A stretch of DNA of 64,000 bases from Nocardioides alkalitolerans DSM 16699 (GCF_000426525.1 NZ_AUFN01000011.1:372001-436000); one strand, 5' to 3'. Shown: positions 43,558 through 52,492, counted from the first letter of the stretch. Notes: a model not told the origin generated them from the letters alone. Program-made: numbers and translations.

Positions 43558-44079
43558 ATGACCGTGGTCGGGCACCGTCTGCTCCTCGCCGCCGCCCTCG
43601 CCGGGCTCGTGCACGCCGGCTTCAGCCTCTACTGGGCGCTCGGCGGCGGGTGGTTGCTCGACACCGTCGGCGCGTGGGCGGTCGACCTGCAGCGCACCGA
43701 GCCACTGGCCGCCGGGGCGGCCCTCACGGCGGTCGCGCTCGCGAAGGCCGCCGGTGCCGTCCTCCCGTGGCTCGCGACCCGGGGTCGGGCGCCCTGGCCG
43801 CGGCTGTGGCGCGGGCTGGCGTGGCCGGGATCGGTCGTGCTGGTGCTGTACGGCGGGCTGAACACCGTCGTCTCGTGCCTCGTGCTGGCCGGTGCGATCC
43901 GACCCGACGGGGGCTACGACCGCGCGGCGATGGTCGGGCACGCCTTCCTCTGGGACCCGCTGTTCCTCGTCTGGGGCGCCCTGCTCCTCGCCGGCCTCGT
44001 CACGACCCGAACGAGGGGCCGGACGAGGGGCCGGACGAGCGGTGCACCCGGATCCGAGGCCGGGACGGACCCCTCCTGA
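43558..44079 (+). CDS. DUF3995-like membrane protein
   Basis: A 173-residue integral membrane protein with four hydrophobic segments (about 8-28, 50-70, 88-110, 125-148). The start LLAAALAGLVHAGFSLYWALGGGWLLDTVG and the end GHAFLWDPLFLVWGALLLAG agree with the DUF3995 family. The cytoplasmic tail is Arg/Gly-rich with a duplicated TRGR. Function is unknown. A CAGACT box lies eight bases before the ATG. It converges on the secreted-protein gene at 44099. Confidence 0.8.
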   Translation: MTVVGHRLLLAAALAGLVHAGFSLYWALGGGWLLDTVGAWAVDLQRTEPLAAGAALTAVALAKAAGAVLPWLATRGRAPWPRLWRGLAWPGSVVLVLYGGLNTVVSCLVLAGAIRPDGGYDRAAMVGHAFLWDPLFLVWGALLLAGLVTTRTRGRTRGRTSGAPGSEAGTDPS

Positions 44080-44098
44080 GCGTCCGACGCAGCCGGCG

Positions 44099-45616
44099 TC
44101 AGGGGGTGGCGGTGACCGTGACGGTCACGGTGGCCGTCGGCGACGAGCTCGGCGAGGCGCTGGGCGAGCTCGTCGGCGCGGGCGTCGTCGGCGCCGTGCT
44201 CGGGCTGGCGCTTGGGCTGCTCGTGGCCGGAGGCGTCGTCGGCGTGCTCGTCGGCGGTGTGGTCGGCGGCGTCGTGGTCGGAGGCGTGGTCGGCGCGGCC
44301 GGCACGCAGTTCGGGTTGTTCTCCGGTGCCACGGCCCTCATGCCGATGCCCCCGACGTTCACGACCGTGCCCTGGCGGATCGAGAACGTGCCGGCGCGCC
44401 GCATCGAGTAGCTGCAGGTGTCGTTGCCGCCCGGACCCCACTTCACGTAGCCGCCGTCGGGCTTCTGGAGGATCAGCACGTAGCCCGAGTCGCTGCGCAG
44501 GGCGCCGTTGATGGTGAAGAGCCCGCTGGGGGAGGTCCACGTGGAGCCCTTGAGGGTGCCGTACTTGTCGTAGAGCTTGACCTGCACGCTGGGCAGGCGA
44601 CGGTTGGAGACGCGGTCGTCGACGGCGAAGCCGGTGACGCTGCCGCCGCGCTGGGTCAGCTGGAACGACGTGTAGAGGATGTCGCCGGTGGGGACGTGGC
44701 GGCCGCTGGCGACGGGGCCGGAGCGGCCGAGGTAGTTGCCCATGTCGGGCACGGAGAGCGTGTACGGCCCGGGCATGATGCCGGCGAACGTCACGGAGCC
44801 GCCGGAGGCCTTGGCCGTGTACCACTGGCCCGTCGTCCGGTTGGTGGCCGTCAGGGTGGCGCTGCCGGCGAGCGGCGAGTTGCCGCCGTACAGGTCGATG
44901 GTGAGCGCCCCCGCAGCGCGTCGCAGCACGACGGCGACGTTCGTGTTGCTGCCGATCTTGCGGTTGGGCAGCCACATGCTGGTGTCGGCCCACTGGCCAC
45001 GGGCGTCGTAGGTGAAGAGCGAGTAGTTCGCCGTGGGCAGGCCGCCGATGGCGAACTGGCCGGCGCTGTTGGCCCGGGTCTCGTAGGACTGGCCGTACTG
45101 GTTCGAGGCCACCACGCGGGCGTTCGACCCGGTGACCCGGCCGGTGGTGACGGTGCCCGTGATGCTCGCCCCACGCCGCATGACGGCGTCACGGACGCGG
45201 GTGTTGCCGGCCTCGACACCGGTGCTCACGTCGGTCGGCGCGAACCGGTTGGTGTCGTAGGTGGGCCGCGTGTCGGTGACCTGGATGCGGTAGAGCCCCT
45301 CGGTGACCGTGAACTTGTAGCCGGTCGTCACGGTCGTGGCCCCGATGTAGGTCCAGTCCTGCGTGAAGAGCGTGACCTTCACGGGCCGGTTGTAGATCTG
45401 GCCGTTGCTCTGCCGGATGGTGCCGCGCAGGATGCCCTTGCCGGCGGCAGCCGCCGACGACGAGGTGGCCGCATCGGCGCGGGGGGTCGCGTCGGTGGTC
45501 GTGACGAGCGCGATGCCGGCGACGAGCACCACCATGGCGAACAGGGCCGCGAGGGCGTGGCGCAGACCGGCGGAGAACGACGGGGTCGGGACGGCGGGGG
45601 CGGGCGACGAGGGCAT
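44099..45616 (-). CDS. Secreted protein with carboxypeptidase-regulatory-like (CNA-B type) repeats
   Basis: A 505-residue exported protein. A signal peptide or anchor spans residues about 18-48 (LRHALAALFAMVVLVAGIAL) with AxA-like sites after it. Several beta-sandwich repeats of the carboxypeptidase-regulatory type follow, for example GILRGTIRQSNGQIYNRPVKVTLF, GRVTGSNARVVASN and GSVTGFAVDDRVSNRRLPSVQVKLYDK. A Thr/Pro/Ser-rich tail of about 80 residues follows (TPPTTTPPTTPPT), likely glycosylated or wall-spanning. There is no LPxTG motif and no final membrane anchor. It is probably a surface or released adhesin-like protein. A TACGCT box lies about 60 bp upstream. Confidence 0.8.
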   Translation of the reverse strand: MPSSPAPAVPTPSFSAGLRHALAALFAMVVLVAGIALVTTTDATPRADAATSSSAAAAGKGILRGTIRQSNGQIYNRPVKVTLFTQDWTYIGATTVTTGYKFTVTEGLYRIQVTDTRPTYDTNRFAPTDVSTGVEAGNTRVRDAVMRRGASITGTVTTGRVTGSNARVVASNQYGQSYETRANSAGQFAIGGLPTANYSLFTYDARGQWADTSMWLPNRKIGSNTNVAVVLRRAAGALTIDLYGGNSPLAGSATLTATNRTTGQWYTAKASGGSVTFAGIMPGPYTLSVPDMGNYLGRSGPVASGRHVPTGDILYTSFQLTQRGGSVTGFAVDDRVSNRRLPSVQVKLYDKYGTLKGSTWTSPSGLFTINGALRSDSGYVLILQKPDGGYVKWGPGGNDTCSYSMRRAGTFSIRQGTVVNVGGIGMRAVAPENNPNCVPAAPTTPPTTTPPTTPPTSTPTTPPATSSPSASPSTAPTTPAPTSSPSASPSSSPTATVTVTVTATP

Positions 45617-45747
45617 CAGGAAGGCTCCGGGAGGGTGATGTCCCGGTTCGAGTGCCGGGGACGCCTCAGCGTAGGGCGCGCAGGTGGTGCCCGGCATCAA
45701 GAACGCCACAAAGAGGGCTCAGGAGAGGGCCCGGAAGCGGCTCCGAC

Positions 45748-46245
45748 CTACCTGAGGATCGTCGCGATGTTCCACGACATCACCAGCACGAGGAACACCA
45801 TCAGTGCGACGAACCACGCCAGCCCCGGCCGCTTCTGCGGCGTGTGCGCGATCCGGCTCCGGGACCAGACGAAGAAGGTCGGCGCGTAGAAGACCGGCAC
45901 CACGTCGCCCGGGCGGGCGTGGAAGCGGATCGACGCCGTGCCCTGCTTGAAGATCCAGTGCAGGTAGCAGTCGACCTGCACTGGCCCCGCGGGGATGGGC
46001 AGGACGGTTTCGCCGAACGAGACCGGCACCGGCACGCCGTTGACCAGCGCCCTCGGACCGTTCATCGCCGAGGTGAAGCGACTCCCCGCGACGTGGAGCC
46101 GCAGCCACGCCTGGTGCTGCGGCGCCTGGTGGTAGGCGTGCTGCCCGTACGGCGGCTGCGGCTGCGGCTGCGGGTACGGCGGGGGCTGCTGCCCGTACGG
46201 CGGCGGCTGCTGCGGCGTGGGCGGCTGGTACGGCGGGGGATGCAC
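45748..46245 (-). CDS. Pro/Gln-rich membrane protein, 165 residues
   Basis: Not recognised as a named family. The first 45 residues are low-complexity Pro/Gln/Tyr. A central beta-rich domain follows (WLRLHVAGSRFTSAMNGPRALVNGVPVPVSFGETVLPIPAG in outline, VDCYLHWIFKQGTASIRFHA). A C-terminal membrane helix (LAWFVALMVFLVLVMSWNIATIL) ends the protein, so it is tail-anchored. GTG at 46245 is five bases past the stop of the MpaB-like gene, and an in-frame opening further upstream overlaps that gene. Likely co-transcribed with it. Confidence 0.7.
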   Translation of the reverse strand: MHPPPYQPPTPQQPPPYGQQPPPYPQPQPQPPYGQHAYHQAPQHQAWLRLHVAGSRFTSAMNGPRALVNGVPVPVSFGETVLPIPAGPVQVDCYLHWIFKQGTASIRFHARPGDVVPVFYAPTFFVWSRSRIAHTPQKRPGLAWFVALMVFLVLVMSWNIATILR

Positions 46246-46249
46246 CCCG

Positions 46250-47176
46250 TCAGTCTGCCGCGTCGGCCCCCGGCGCGGCAGCAGAAGCCCGCAGCTGGTC
46301 GGCGGCACCGCGGTCGACCGACATCGCCCACCGGATGGTCGAGGTCGAGAGCCCGCCGAGCACGCGCACGGCGGTCCGCTCGGTGACGGGGAGCCAGGGC
46401 AGGCGCAGGGGCAGCCGGGTCCACGCGGGCATGAGCCCGACCGCGGCGGCGCCCAGCACGCCGTACGGCGGGCGCGCGGCCAGCGGCAGCGGCGGCTTCC
46501 AGAGCAGGTAGCGCACGGCCTCGCGCGCGTGGTCGGTGCCGCGCAGCTCGGGGCGGTACGACGCCAGCGCGGCAGCCAGCTCGGCGACGGTGTGCGGCAC
46601 GTCGGTCGCGCCGAGCGCCTCCGCGGTGTGGGCGGCCTGGTGCACGTAGAGGTCGGCGTCGTCGGCCGAGAGCGGGTGCGCGCCGTACGTCTGGTGCGCC
46701 AGCAGGAAGCTGTCGATCTCGGCGACGTGCACCCACCGCAGGAGGTGCGGGTCGGCGGCCGTGTAGGGGGTGCCGTCCGGCATCGTGCCGGTGATGCGCT
46801 CGTGGATCCGCCGCACCGCGGCGACGGCCTGGTCGGCGTGCTCGTCGGTCGCGAAGGTGGTGGCGGCGAGGAACGTGGCGGTGCGGTTGAGCCGCCCCCA
46901 CATGTCGCCGCGGTAGCCGGAGTGCTCGGACACGGCCGTCATCGCGACCGGGTGGAGCGCCTGCAGCATGAGCGCCCGCATGCCGCCGATGAACATCGAG
47001 GCGTCGCCGTGCACCCGGGCGATCGGGTCGTCGGCGGAGAAGCGGCGGGGTCCGGGAGTGCCGTGGATGCGGTCACGCATGCGGGCGCCGTCCGGGCCGG
47101 CCACGCGGGAGAACAGCGCCTCGCCGAGCTGGGCCCGCGCGCCGTCGAGCGTGCGGTCGATCAACGGGAGGGCCAT
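46250..47176 (-). CDS. MpaB-family oxygenase (DUF2236)
   Basis: A 308-residue member of the latex-clearing-protein/MpaB superfamily, b-type-haem oxygenases. Conserved features are ARVHGDASMFIGGMRALMLQALHP (distal region), DPHLLRWVHVAEIDSFLLAHQTYG with the haem-ligand-type His positions, and YLLWKPPLP near the C-terminus. Substrates of most bacterial members are unknown. ATG at 47176 begins at the conserved PLIDRTLDGARAQLG. Leftward, followed closely by the Pro/Gln-rich gene. Confidence 0.88.
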   Translation of the reverse strand: MALPLIDRTLDGARAQLGEALFSRVAGPDGARMRDRIHGTPGPRRFSADDPIARVHGDASMFIGGMRALMLQALHPVAMTAVSEHSGYRGDMWGRLNRTATFLAATTFATDEHADQAVAAVRRIHERITGTMPDGTPYTAADPHLLRWVHVAEIDSFLLAHQTYGAHPLSADDADLYVHQAAHTAEALGATDVPHTVAELAAALASYRPELRGTDHAREAVRYLLWKPPLPLAARPPYGVLGAAAVGLMPAWTRLPLRLPWLPVTERTAVRVLGGLSTSTIRWAMSVDRGAADQLRASAAAPGADAAD

Positions 47177-47194
47177 GCCCCCATGGTCGCTCGC

Positions 47195-47230
47195 CCCGCC
47201 AAGCCGCCCGCCAAGCCGCCCGCCAAGCCG
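47195..47230. repeat. Three 12-bp tandem repeats upstream of the MpaB gene
   Basis: CCCGCCAAGCCG is repeated three times without change, followed by a degenerate fourth copy. It lies in the 96-bp gap between the rtcB end and the MpaB-like start. Confidence 0.95.
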
Positions 47231-47272
47231 CCTGCCGGGCCGGCCCGGGGACGGGGCCGGCCCGGCGACGCC

Positions 47273-48454
47273 TCAGTCGCCCTTCACGTTCACGATCTGG
47301 TGCAGCACGTGCCGCACCTCGACGAGGTCGGCCGCGTCGGCCATCACCCGGTCGATCGGTTTGTAGGCCGCCGGGATCTCGTCGACGAACGCGTCGGTGT
47401 CGCGGTACTCGATGCCGACCATCGCCTCCCGCAGCTGGTCGCGGGTGAAGGTCTTCCGCGCCCGGGTCCGCGAGTACTCCCGCCCGGCCCCGTGGGGCGC
47501 CGAGTTGAGCGCGACGCGGTTGCCCTTGCCGACCACGACGTACGACGCCGTGCCCATCGAGCCGGGGATGAGGCCGGGGCGGCCCTCCTCGGCGTTGATG
47601 GCGCCCTTGCGGGAGAGCCACACGACCTTGCCGTAGTGGCGCTCGCTCTCGGTGTAGTTGTGGTGGCAGTTGATCTCCTCGAGCCGCTCGAGGTCGTCCG
47701 CCCCACCGAGACCCACCCACGCGGCGAACTCGGCCACGACGCGGTCCATCATCTCCTCGCGGTTGAGCAGCGCGTAGTGCTGCGCCCACCGCATCTGCGC
47801 GACGTAGGCGTCGAGCTCCGGCGTGCCCTCCACCAGGTAGGCGAGGTCGCGGTGGGGCAGGTCGACGTACCACTTCGCGCACTGCGCCCGGGCCACCTCG
47901 ATGTGGTGCTGGGCGATCCGGTTGCCGACGCCCCGCGAGCCGGAGTGCAGGAACAGCCAGACGCGCCCCTGCTCGTCGACGGTCACCTCGATGAAGTGGT
48001 TGCCCGAGCCGAGCGTGCCGAGCTGCAGCTCCCACCGCTGCGCGTAGGTGCCCGGGGAGAAGCCGGCCCCGTCGGCCAGCCGGGTGAGCTCCTCGAGCCG
48101 CGCCCGGGTGTGCTCCCGGGTCACGTCGCGGTTCGCGGCGCCGGCGGAGAGCGGCACCGCGCGCTCGATGGCCTCGCGCAGCGGGCGCCGCTCGCGGGGC
48201 AGCTGGTCGCGGGTGTACGGCGTGCGCACGGCGATCATGCCGCAGCCGATGTCGACGCCGACGGCGGCCGGCATGATCGCGCCGAGGGTCGGGATGACCG
48301 AGCCGACGGTCGCGCCGAGGCCCAGGTGGGCGTCGGGCATGAGGGCGACGTGCGGGTGGACGAACGGCATGGTCGCCGTCGTGACCGCCTGCTCGCGCGT
48401 GCCGTCCTCGAGGATCGACGCCCAGTTCACGAGGGTCGGGGTGAGGTGCTCCAT
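47273..48454 (-). CDS. rtcB: RtcB-family RNA-splicing ligase
   Basis: A 393-residue RtcB that joins RNA 2',3'-cyclic phosphate and 5'-OH ends with GTP and Mn2+. Metal ligands are seen in GVDIGCGM (Asp, Cys), LGSGNHFIEV (His) and LHSGSRG. The guanylylated His is in ALNSAPHGAGREYSR. INCHHNYTESE is also intact. Length is at the short end for the family, with no intein. ATG at 48454 has a TACCGT -10 box (48461-48466) six bases away. No archease gene and no rtcA/rtcR is nearby; an inverted repeat lies just upstream. Confidence 0.95.
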   Translation of the reverse strand: MEHLTPTLVNWASILEDGTREQAVTTATMPFVHPHVALMPDAHLGLGATVGSVIPTLGAIMPAAVGVDIGCGMIAVRTPYTRDQLPRERRPLREAIERAVPLSAGAANRDVTREHTRARLEELTRLADGAGFSPGTYAQRWELQLGTLGSGNHFIEVTVDEQGRVWLFLHSGSRGVGNRIAQHHIEVARAQCAKWYVDLPHRDLAYLVEGTPELDAYVAQMRWAQHYALLNREEMMDRVVAEFAAWVGLGGADDLERLEEINCHHNYTESERHYGKVVWLSRKGAINAEEGRPGLIPGSMGTASYVVVGKGNRVALNSAPHGAGREYSRTRARKTFTRDQLREAMVGIEYRDTDAFVDEIPAAYKPIDRVMADAADLVEVRHVLHQIVNVKGD

Positions 48455-48484
48455 GCCCCGACGGTAGGCGCGACGAAATCCGTT

Positions 48485-48506
48485 GCACGACGCATTTGCG
48501 CCGTGC
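48485..48506. promoter_or_regulatory. Inverted repeat in the rtcB promoter region
   Basis: GCACGACGC, ATTT, GCGCCGTGC: 9-bp arms with one mismatch. It lies 31-52 bp upstream of the rtcB ATG, over the expected -35 position, and 41 bp before the divergent gene at 48547. Possible operator for a damage- or stress-responsive regulator. Confidence 0.45.
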
Positions 48507-48546
48507 TGGGGCTGACGCTCGCCGGGCCAGGTGGCAGCATGGCCGG

Positions 48547-49056
48547 GTGGCATCGACGACCGGGCGCCAGCCCCTGACGAGGATGGCGACGCGCGCCGCG
48601 CCGCGGGTCGGCCTGGTGGTGCTCGCGCTGCTCGTCATCGCGACGAGCGGCTCCCACAACGGCGTGAACTTCGGGGCGCTGGCCGGCTACGCCGCGATCG
48701 CCTACGTCGTGCTCCTCGGGCGCCACCGCGCCTGGTGGGACTACGTGCGCACCGGCCGGCGGCCGACGCCGCCCGGCGTCCAGGCCCGGCCGGGGTCCAC
48801 CCTCCCCGCCGAGTTCGCCGAGCCCGGCCACCTCTCGGTCGAGCTCGTCGACGTGGGCGACAAGGAGGTCTACGTGCTGCACCAGATCCGTCGCATCACG
48901 GGCTGGTCGCAGCCCCTCGCGCAGCAGGCCGTCGCCGACGTCGCCGCCAGCGGGTCGGTGATCCTCTCGACCGGGCTCTCGCGCCACAGCGCCCAGGAGG
49001 CCTGCGACGCGCTCATCGTGGTGGGTGCCGACGCCCGCGTGGTCGCGCCGACCTGA
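48547..49056 (+). CDS. Membrane protein with a ribosomal L7/L12 C-terminal-like domain
   Basis: A 169-residue protein. Residues about 18-65 hold two hydrophobic segments (VGLVVLALLVIATSG and LAGYAAIAYVVLLG). After a Pro-rich linker, residues 95-169 read like an L7/L12 C-terminal domain: LSVELVDVGDKEVYVLHQIRRITG, then the helix QQAVADVAASG and SAQEACDALIVVGADARVV. In L12 this domain binds translation factors; on a membrane protein its partner is unknown. GTG 48547 is used; ATG 48583 is an alternative. Divergent from rtcB. Confidence 0.78.
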   Translation: MASTTGRQPLTRMATRAAPRVGLVVLALLVIATSGSHNGVNFGALAGYAAIAYVVLLGRHRAWWDYVRTGRRPTPPGVQARPGSTLPAEFAEPGHLSVELVDVGDKEVYVLHQIRRITGWSQPLAQQAVADVAASGSVILSTGLSRHSAQEACDALIVVGADARVVAPT

Positions 49057-49123
49057 CGACCGTCCGCCGGGCCTGCCACAATCGGGCACGGCCCTGCACC
49101 GACGCTACGAGAGTGAGCCCCCG

Positions 49124-50392
49124 ATGGCCCTGTCCGACCTCCAGCCCGCCGACCTCGCCGCCTTCGCCGACACCCAGCGTGCGGCGTACGACGAGCTGAC
49201 GGCGAAGGGGCTGAAGCTCGACCTCACGCGGGGCAAGCCGTCGAGCGCCCAGCTCGACCTCTCCGAGGGCCTGCTGCGGCTCCCGACCGGCCACACCGCG
49301 GCCGACGGCACCGACGTCCGCAACTACGGCGGCCTCACCGGCCTGCCCGAGCTGCGCGCGATCTTCGCCGACCTGCTCGGCACGTCGCCCGCGAACGTGG
49401 TGGCCCAGGGCAACTCGAGCCTCACGCTGATGCACGACACGCTCGTCCAGTCCCTCCTCTACGGCCGGCCCGGCAGCGTCGACCCGTGGGGCGTCGAGGA
49501 GGAGGTGCGGTTCATCTGCCCCGTGCCCGGCTACGACCGCCACTTCGCCCTCACCGACCGCCTGGGCATCGAGATGGTGACCGTGCCGATGACCGACGAG
49601 GGCCCGGACGTCGAGGCCGTCGCGGCGCTCGTCGCCGACGACCCGTCGATCAAGGGCATGTGGCTCGTGCCGACCTACGCGAACCCCTCGGGCTCGGTGT
49701 GCTCGGAGCGGGTCGCCCGCGCCCTGGCGAGCATGCCGACCGCGGCCCCGGACTTCACGATCCTGTGGGACAACGCGTACGCCGTGCACCACCTCACCGA
49801 GGTCGAGACCCCGACCGCCGACATCCTCAGCCTCTGCGCCGAGGCCGGCAACCCGGACCGGGTCGTCGTCTTCGCGTCGACCTCGAAGATCACGTTCGCC
49901 GGCGCCGGCGTCGCGTTCCTCGCCGGGTCCGAGGCGACCGTCGCCTGGTTCCTCAAGGGCCTGGCGTTCTCCTCGATCGGCCCCGACAAGGTCAACCACC
50001 TGCGCCACGTCGAGTTCTTCGGCGACGCCGACGGCGTCCGGGCCCACATGCGCAAGCACCGCGAGCTGATCGCGCCGAAGTTCGCCGAGGTCCAGCGCGT
50101 GCTGGCCGAGCGGCTTGGCGGGCACGACGTCGCCGAGTGGAACGACCCGGCCGGCGGCTACTTCGTCAGCCTCGACGTGCTCGACGGCACCGCGAGCCGC
50201 GTGGTCGAGCTGGCGAAGGAGGCGGGCATCGCGCTCACCCCGGCCGGCGCGTCGTTCCCCTACGGCGACGACCCCCGCGACCGCAACATCCGGCTCGCCC
50301 CGACGCTGCCGCCCGTCGAGGAGGTCACCGCCGCGATGGACGCGGTGGCGACCTGCGTGCTGCTCGCCGCGGCGGAGAAGCTCGGGGCCTGA
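49124..50392 (+). CDS. Class I aminotransferase, probable aspartate aminotransferase (actinobacterial type)
   Basis: A 422-residue PLP aminotransferase. LDLTRGKPSSAQLDLSEGLL at the N-terminus, the YANPSGS segment, the Asp/Tyr of LWDNAYAVHH and the PLP lysine in STSKITFAGAG define it. The RGKP start and the SxSKITFAGAGV motif match the corynebacterial-type aspartate aminotransferase group, which is distant from E. coli AspC. It would exchange aspartate and 2-oxoglutarate for oxaloacetate and glutamate. ATG 49124 begins the conserved region. A large terminator hairpin follows. Confidence 0.9.
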   Translation: MALSDLQPADLAAFADTQRAAYDELTAKGLKLDLTRGKPSSAQLDLSEGLLRLPTGHTAADGTDVRNYGGLTGLPELRAIFADLLGTSPANVVAQGNSSLTLMHDTLVQSLLYGRPGSVDPWGVEEEVRFICPVPGYDRHFALTDRLGIEMVTVPMTDEGPDVEAVAALVADDPSIKGMWLVPTYANPSGSVCSERVARALASMPTAAPDFTILWDNAYAVHHLTEVETPTADILSLCAEAGNPDRVVVFASTSKITFAGAGVAFLAGSEATVAWFLKGLAFSSIGPDKVNHLRHVEFFGDADGVRAHMRKHRELIAPKFAEVQRVLAERLGGHDVAEWNDPAGGYFVSLDVLDGTASRVVELAKEAGIALTPAGASFPYGDDPRDRNIRLAPTLPPVEEVTAAMDAVATCVLLAAAEKLGA

Positions 50393-50421
50393 CGCCGTAC
50401 GGCGGGCGACCCCCGGACGCA

Positions 50422-50472
50422 CGAGGACCCGCGCTGCCGGGCACCGGAAGGTGTCGGCGGCGCGGGTCCTCG
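50422..50472. terminator. Bidirectional terminator after the aminotransferase gene
   Basis: A 51-nt hairpin. Perfect 13-bp outer arms (CGAGGACCCGCGC at 50422-50434, complement at 50460-50472) enclose an inner stem capped by GGAA. It lies between convergent genes ending at 50392 and 50498. Confidence 0.85.
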
Positions 50473-50497
50473 GCTGTGTCGGGGGACCGGCGGGGGC

Positions 50498-50839
50498 TCA
50501 GACGCTGCTGAGGACCCCGGTGACCAGGCGGCGGTGGATGACCTCGCGGACCTCCGCGGCGCTGGCGGAGTCGTCGAACGTGAAGCCCTCGACGGGCTCG
50601 CCGGTGGTGGGGTCGACGGCCCACGCGGTGAGCTGGCGCGACCAGGACTTCTTGCCGTAGGAGCTCATGTGCTGGAGCACGGTGATCATGCCGCGCTGCG
50701 GGATGGCGGGCTCGCCCTCCACGCGGATGGCGGTGCCGAGGTCGACGTAGCTGATCGGGTCGACCGTCTCCTCGGCTCGATCGATCAGGACGCGCTCAGC
50801 GCGGACTGCCAGCTCGGGGATCTTGTTCTTCGCGACCAT
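50498..50839 (-). CDS. Hypothetical protein, 113 residues
   Basis: Not recognised. A small soluble protein beginning MVAKNKIPELAVRAERVLIDRAEE, then VDPISYVDLGTAIRVEGEPAIPQRGMITVLQHMSSYG, with charged helix SASAAEVREVIHRRLVTGVL at the end. ATG 50839 is supported by a TACCGT -10 box (50846-50851) six bases upstream (leaderless); the open frame upstream of it is not needed. It is a single-gene transcript bounded by a strong terminator. Confidence 0.75.
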   Translation of the reverse strand: MVAKNKIPELAVRAERVLIDRAEETVDPISYVDLGTAIRVEGEPAIPQRGMITVLQHMSSYGKKSWSRQLTAWAVDPTTGEPVEGFTFDDSASAAEVREVIHRRLVTGVLSSV

Positions 50840-50945
50840 CCGACCACGGTAGCCCGATCCGACCGGTTTGGCGTCATCGATGTCGGGGGCGTCGTGCCCG
50901 CCGCACGTCATGACGCCCGGTCCCCCGATCGCTCGGGAGGGGCGC

Positions 50946-52478
50946 TCAGTGGTCGCCCAGGCGGCCGCTGAGGCGCTCGTGCATGGCCGCGCTCGCCGCG
51001 TTGAGGCCCGTGATCCGCACCTGCTTGCCCGTGCGGGCGTACTTCTGCGTGACGGCGTCGAGCGCCGCGACGGTCGAGGCGTCCCAGACGTGGGAGTCGG
51101 CGAGGTCCACCACGACGTGGTCGGGGTCGCCGGCGTAGTCGAACTGGCTGTAGAGGTCGTTGCTCGACGCGAAGAACAGCTCGCCGGTGACGGTGTAGCG
51201 GGCGACGTCGGCGCCGTCGGCGTCGACCTCGACCGTGCGGTGGACCTGCGCGAGGTGGGCCACGCGCCGGGCGAAGAGGGTCGTGGCGACGAGCACCCCG
51301 GCGACGACGCCGATGGCGAGGTTGTGGGTGGCGACGACGACCACGACGGTCACGACCATCACGGTCGTCTCGCTGCGCGGCATGCGACGCAGGGTGCTCG
51401 GCCGCACGCTGTGCCAGTCGAACGTGCCGACGGAGACCATCACCATCACGGCGACGAGCGCGGCCATCGGGATCGTCGCGACGAGCTCGCCGAAGCCGAC
51501 GACGAGCACCAGCAGGAAGAGGCCGGCGCAGAAGGTCGAGATGCGCGTGCGGGCGCCGGACGCCTTCACGTTGATCATGGTCTGGCCGATCATCGCGCAG
51601 CCGCCCATGCCGCCGAAGAAGCCGGTGATCACGTTGGCGGCGCCCTGGCCCCACGACTCGCGGGTCTTGTCGGAGCCGGTGTCGGTGAGGTCGTCGACGA
51701 GCTTCGCCGTCAAGAGCGACTCGAGCAGGCCGACGACGGCCATCCCGAGCGCGTACGGCGCGATGATGCGCAGCGTCTCGAGGTCGAACGGCACGTCGGG
51801 CACGACCAGCGAGGGCAGGCTCTCGGGCAGCGCGCCCTCGTCGCCCACGTCGGGCAGCGCCCAGCCGGCCGCGAGCGTGAGCGCGGTGAGGGCCACGATC
51901 ACCACGAGGGGCGCGGGGACGACGGTGGTGAGCCGGGGGAGCAGCACGAGGATGGCGATGCCGGCCACGACGAGCGGGTAGACGAGCACCGGGACGTCCA
52001 CCAGGTAGGGCAGCTGCGCCAGGAAGATGAGGATCGCGAGGGCGTTGACGAACCCGAGCATCACCGAGCGGGGCACGAAGCGCATGAGCCGGGCGACGCC
52101 CGTCAGCGCGAGGGCCACCTGGACGAGGCCGCCGAGGATCACGGTGGCGATGAGGTAGTCGACCCCGTGCTCGCGCGCCACCGGCGCGATGACGAGGGCG
52201 ATGGCCCCCGTGGCCGCGGAGATCATGGCGGGCCGACCGCCGAGGAACGCGATGCTCACGGCCATCGTGAACGACGCGAACAGCCCCAGGCGGGGGTCGA
52301 CGCCCGCGATGATCGAGAACGAGATCGCCTCGGGGATGAGGGCGAGCGCGACGACCAGGCCGGCGACGACCTCCCGGCGCAGCGCCGCGGGCGACCGCAG
52401 GGCGGCCGCGACGGTGTGCACGTCGCGGGCGGGGGCGTCGTGCGCCGGGGTGGGGGCGGGGGAGGGGCTCGAGATCAC
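50946..52478 (-). CDS. SulP-family inorganic anion transporter with STAS domain
   Basis: A 510-residue membrane transporter. About 12 hydrophobic segments run from residue 35 to 410. Family motifs are VVALALIPEAISFSIIAGVDPRLGLFAS (N-terminal signature region), GGMGGCAMIGQTMINV and ESLLTAKLVDDLT. A C-terminal STAS domain follows (VTGELFFASSNDLYSQF, VVVDLADSHVWDASTVAAL). It probably carries sulfate, bicarbonate or another anion. GTG 52478 is preferred over GTG 52487 because a TAGGGT -10 box (52486-52491) ends seven bases before it. The MerR operator at 52493 adjoins that box. Confidence 0.92.
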   Translation of the reverse strand: MISSPSPAPTPAHDAPARDVHTVAAALRSPAALRREVVAGLVVALALIPEAISFSIIAGVDPRLGLFASFTMAVSIAFLGGRPAMISAATGAIALVIAPVAREHGVDYLIATVILGGLVQVALALTGVARLMRFVPRSVMLGFVNALAILIFLAQLPYLVDVPVLVYPLVVAGIAILVLLPRLTTVVPAPLVVIVALTALTLAAGWALPDVGDEGALPESLPSLVVPDVPFDLETLRIIAPYALGMAVVGLLESLLTAKLVDDLTDTGSDKTRESWGQGAANVITGFFGGMGGCAMIGQTMINVKASGARTRISTFCAGLFLLVLVVGFGELVATIPMAALVAVMVMVSVGTFDWHSVRPSTLRRMPRSETTVMVVTVVVVVATHNLAIGVVAGVLVATTLFARRVAHLAQVHRTVEVDADGADVARYTVTGELFFASSNDLYSQFDYAGDPDHVVVDLADSHVWDASTVAALDAVTQKYARTGKQVRITGLNAASAAMHERLSGRLGDH

Positions 52479-52492
52479 GCGGAGCACCCTAA

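Noticed and set aside
45640..45662. T-arm-like CCCGG-TTCGAGTG-CCGGG near the secreted-protein gene
   Set aside because: The loop is eight bases rather than seven, and no other tRNA arms are found upstream or downstream.
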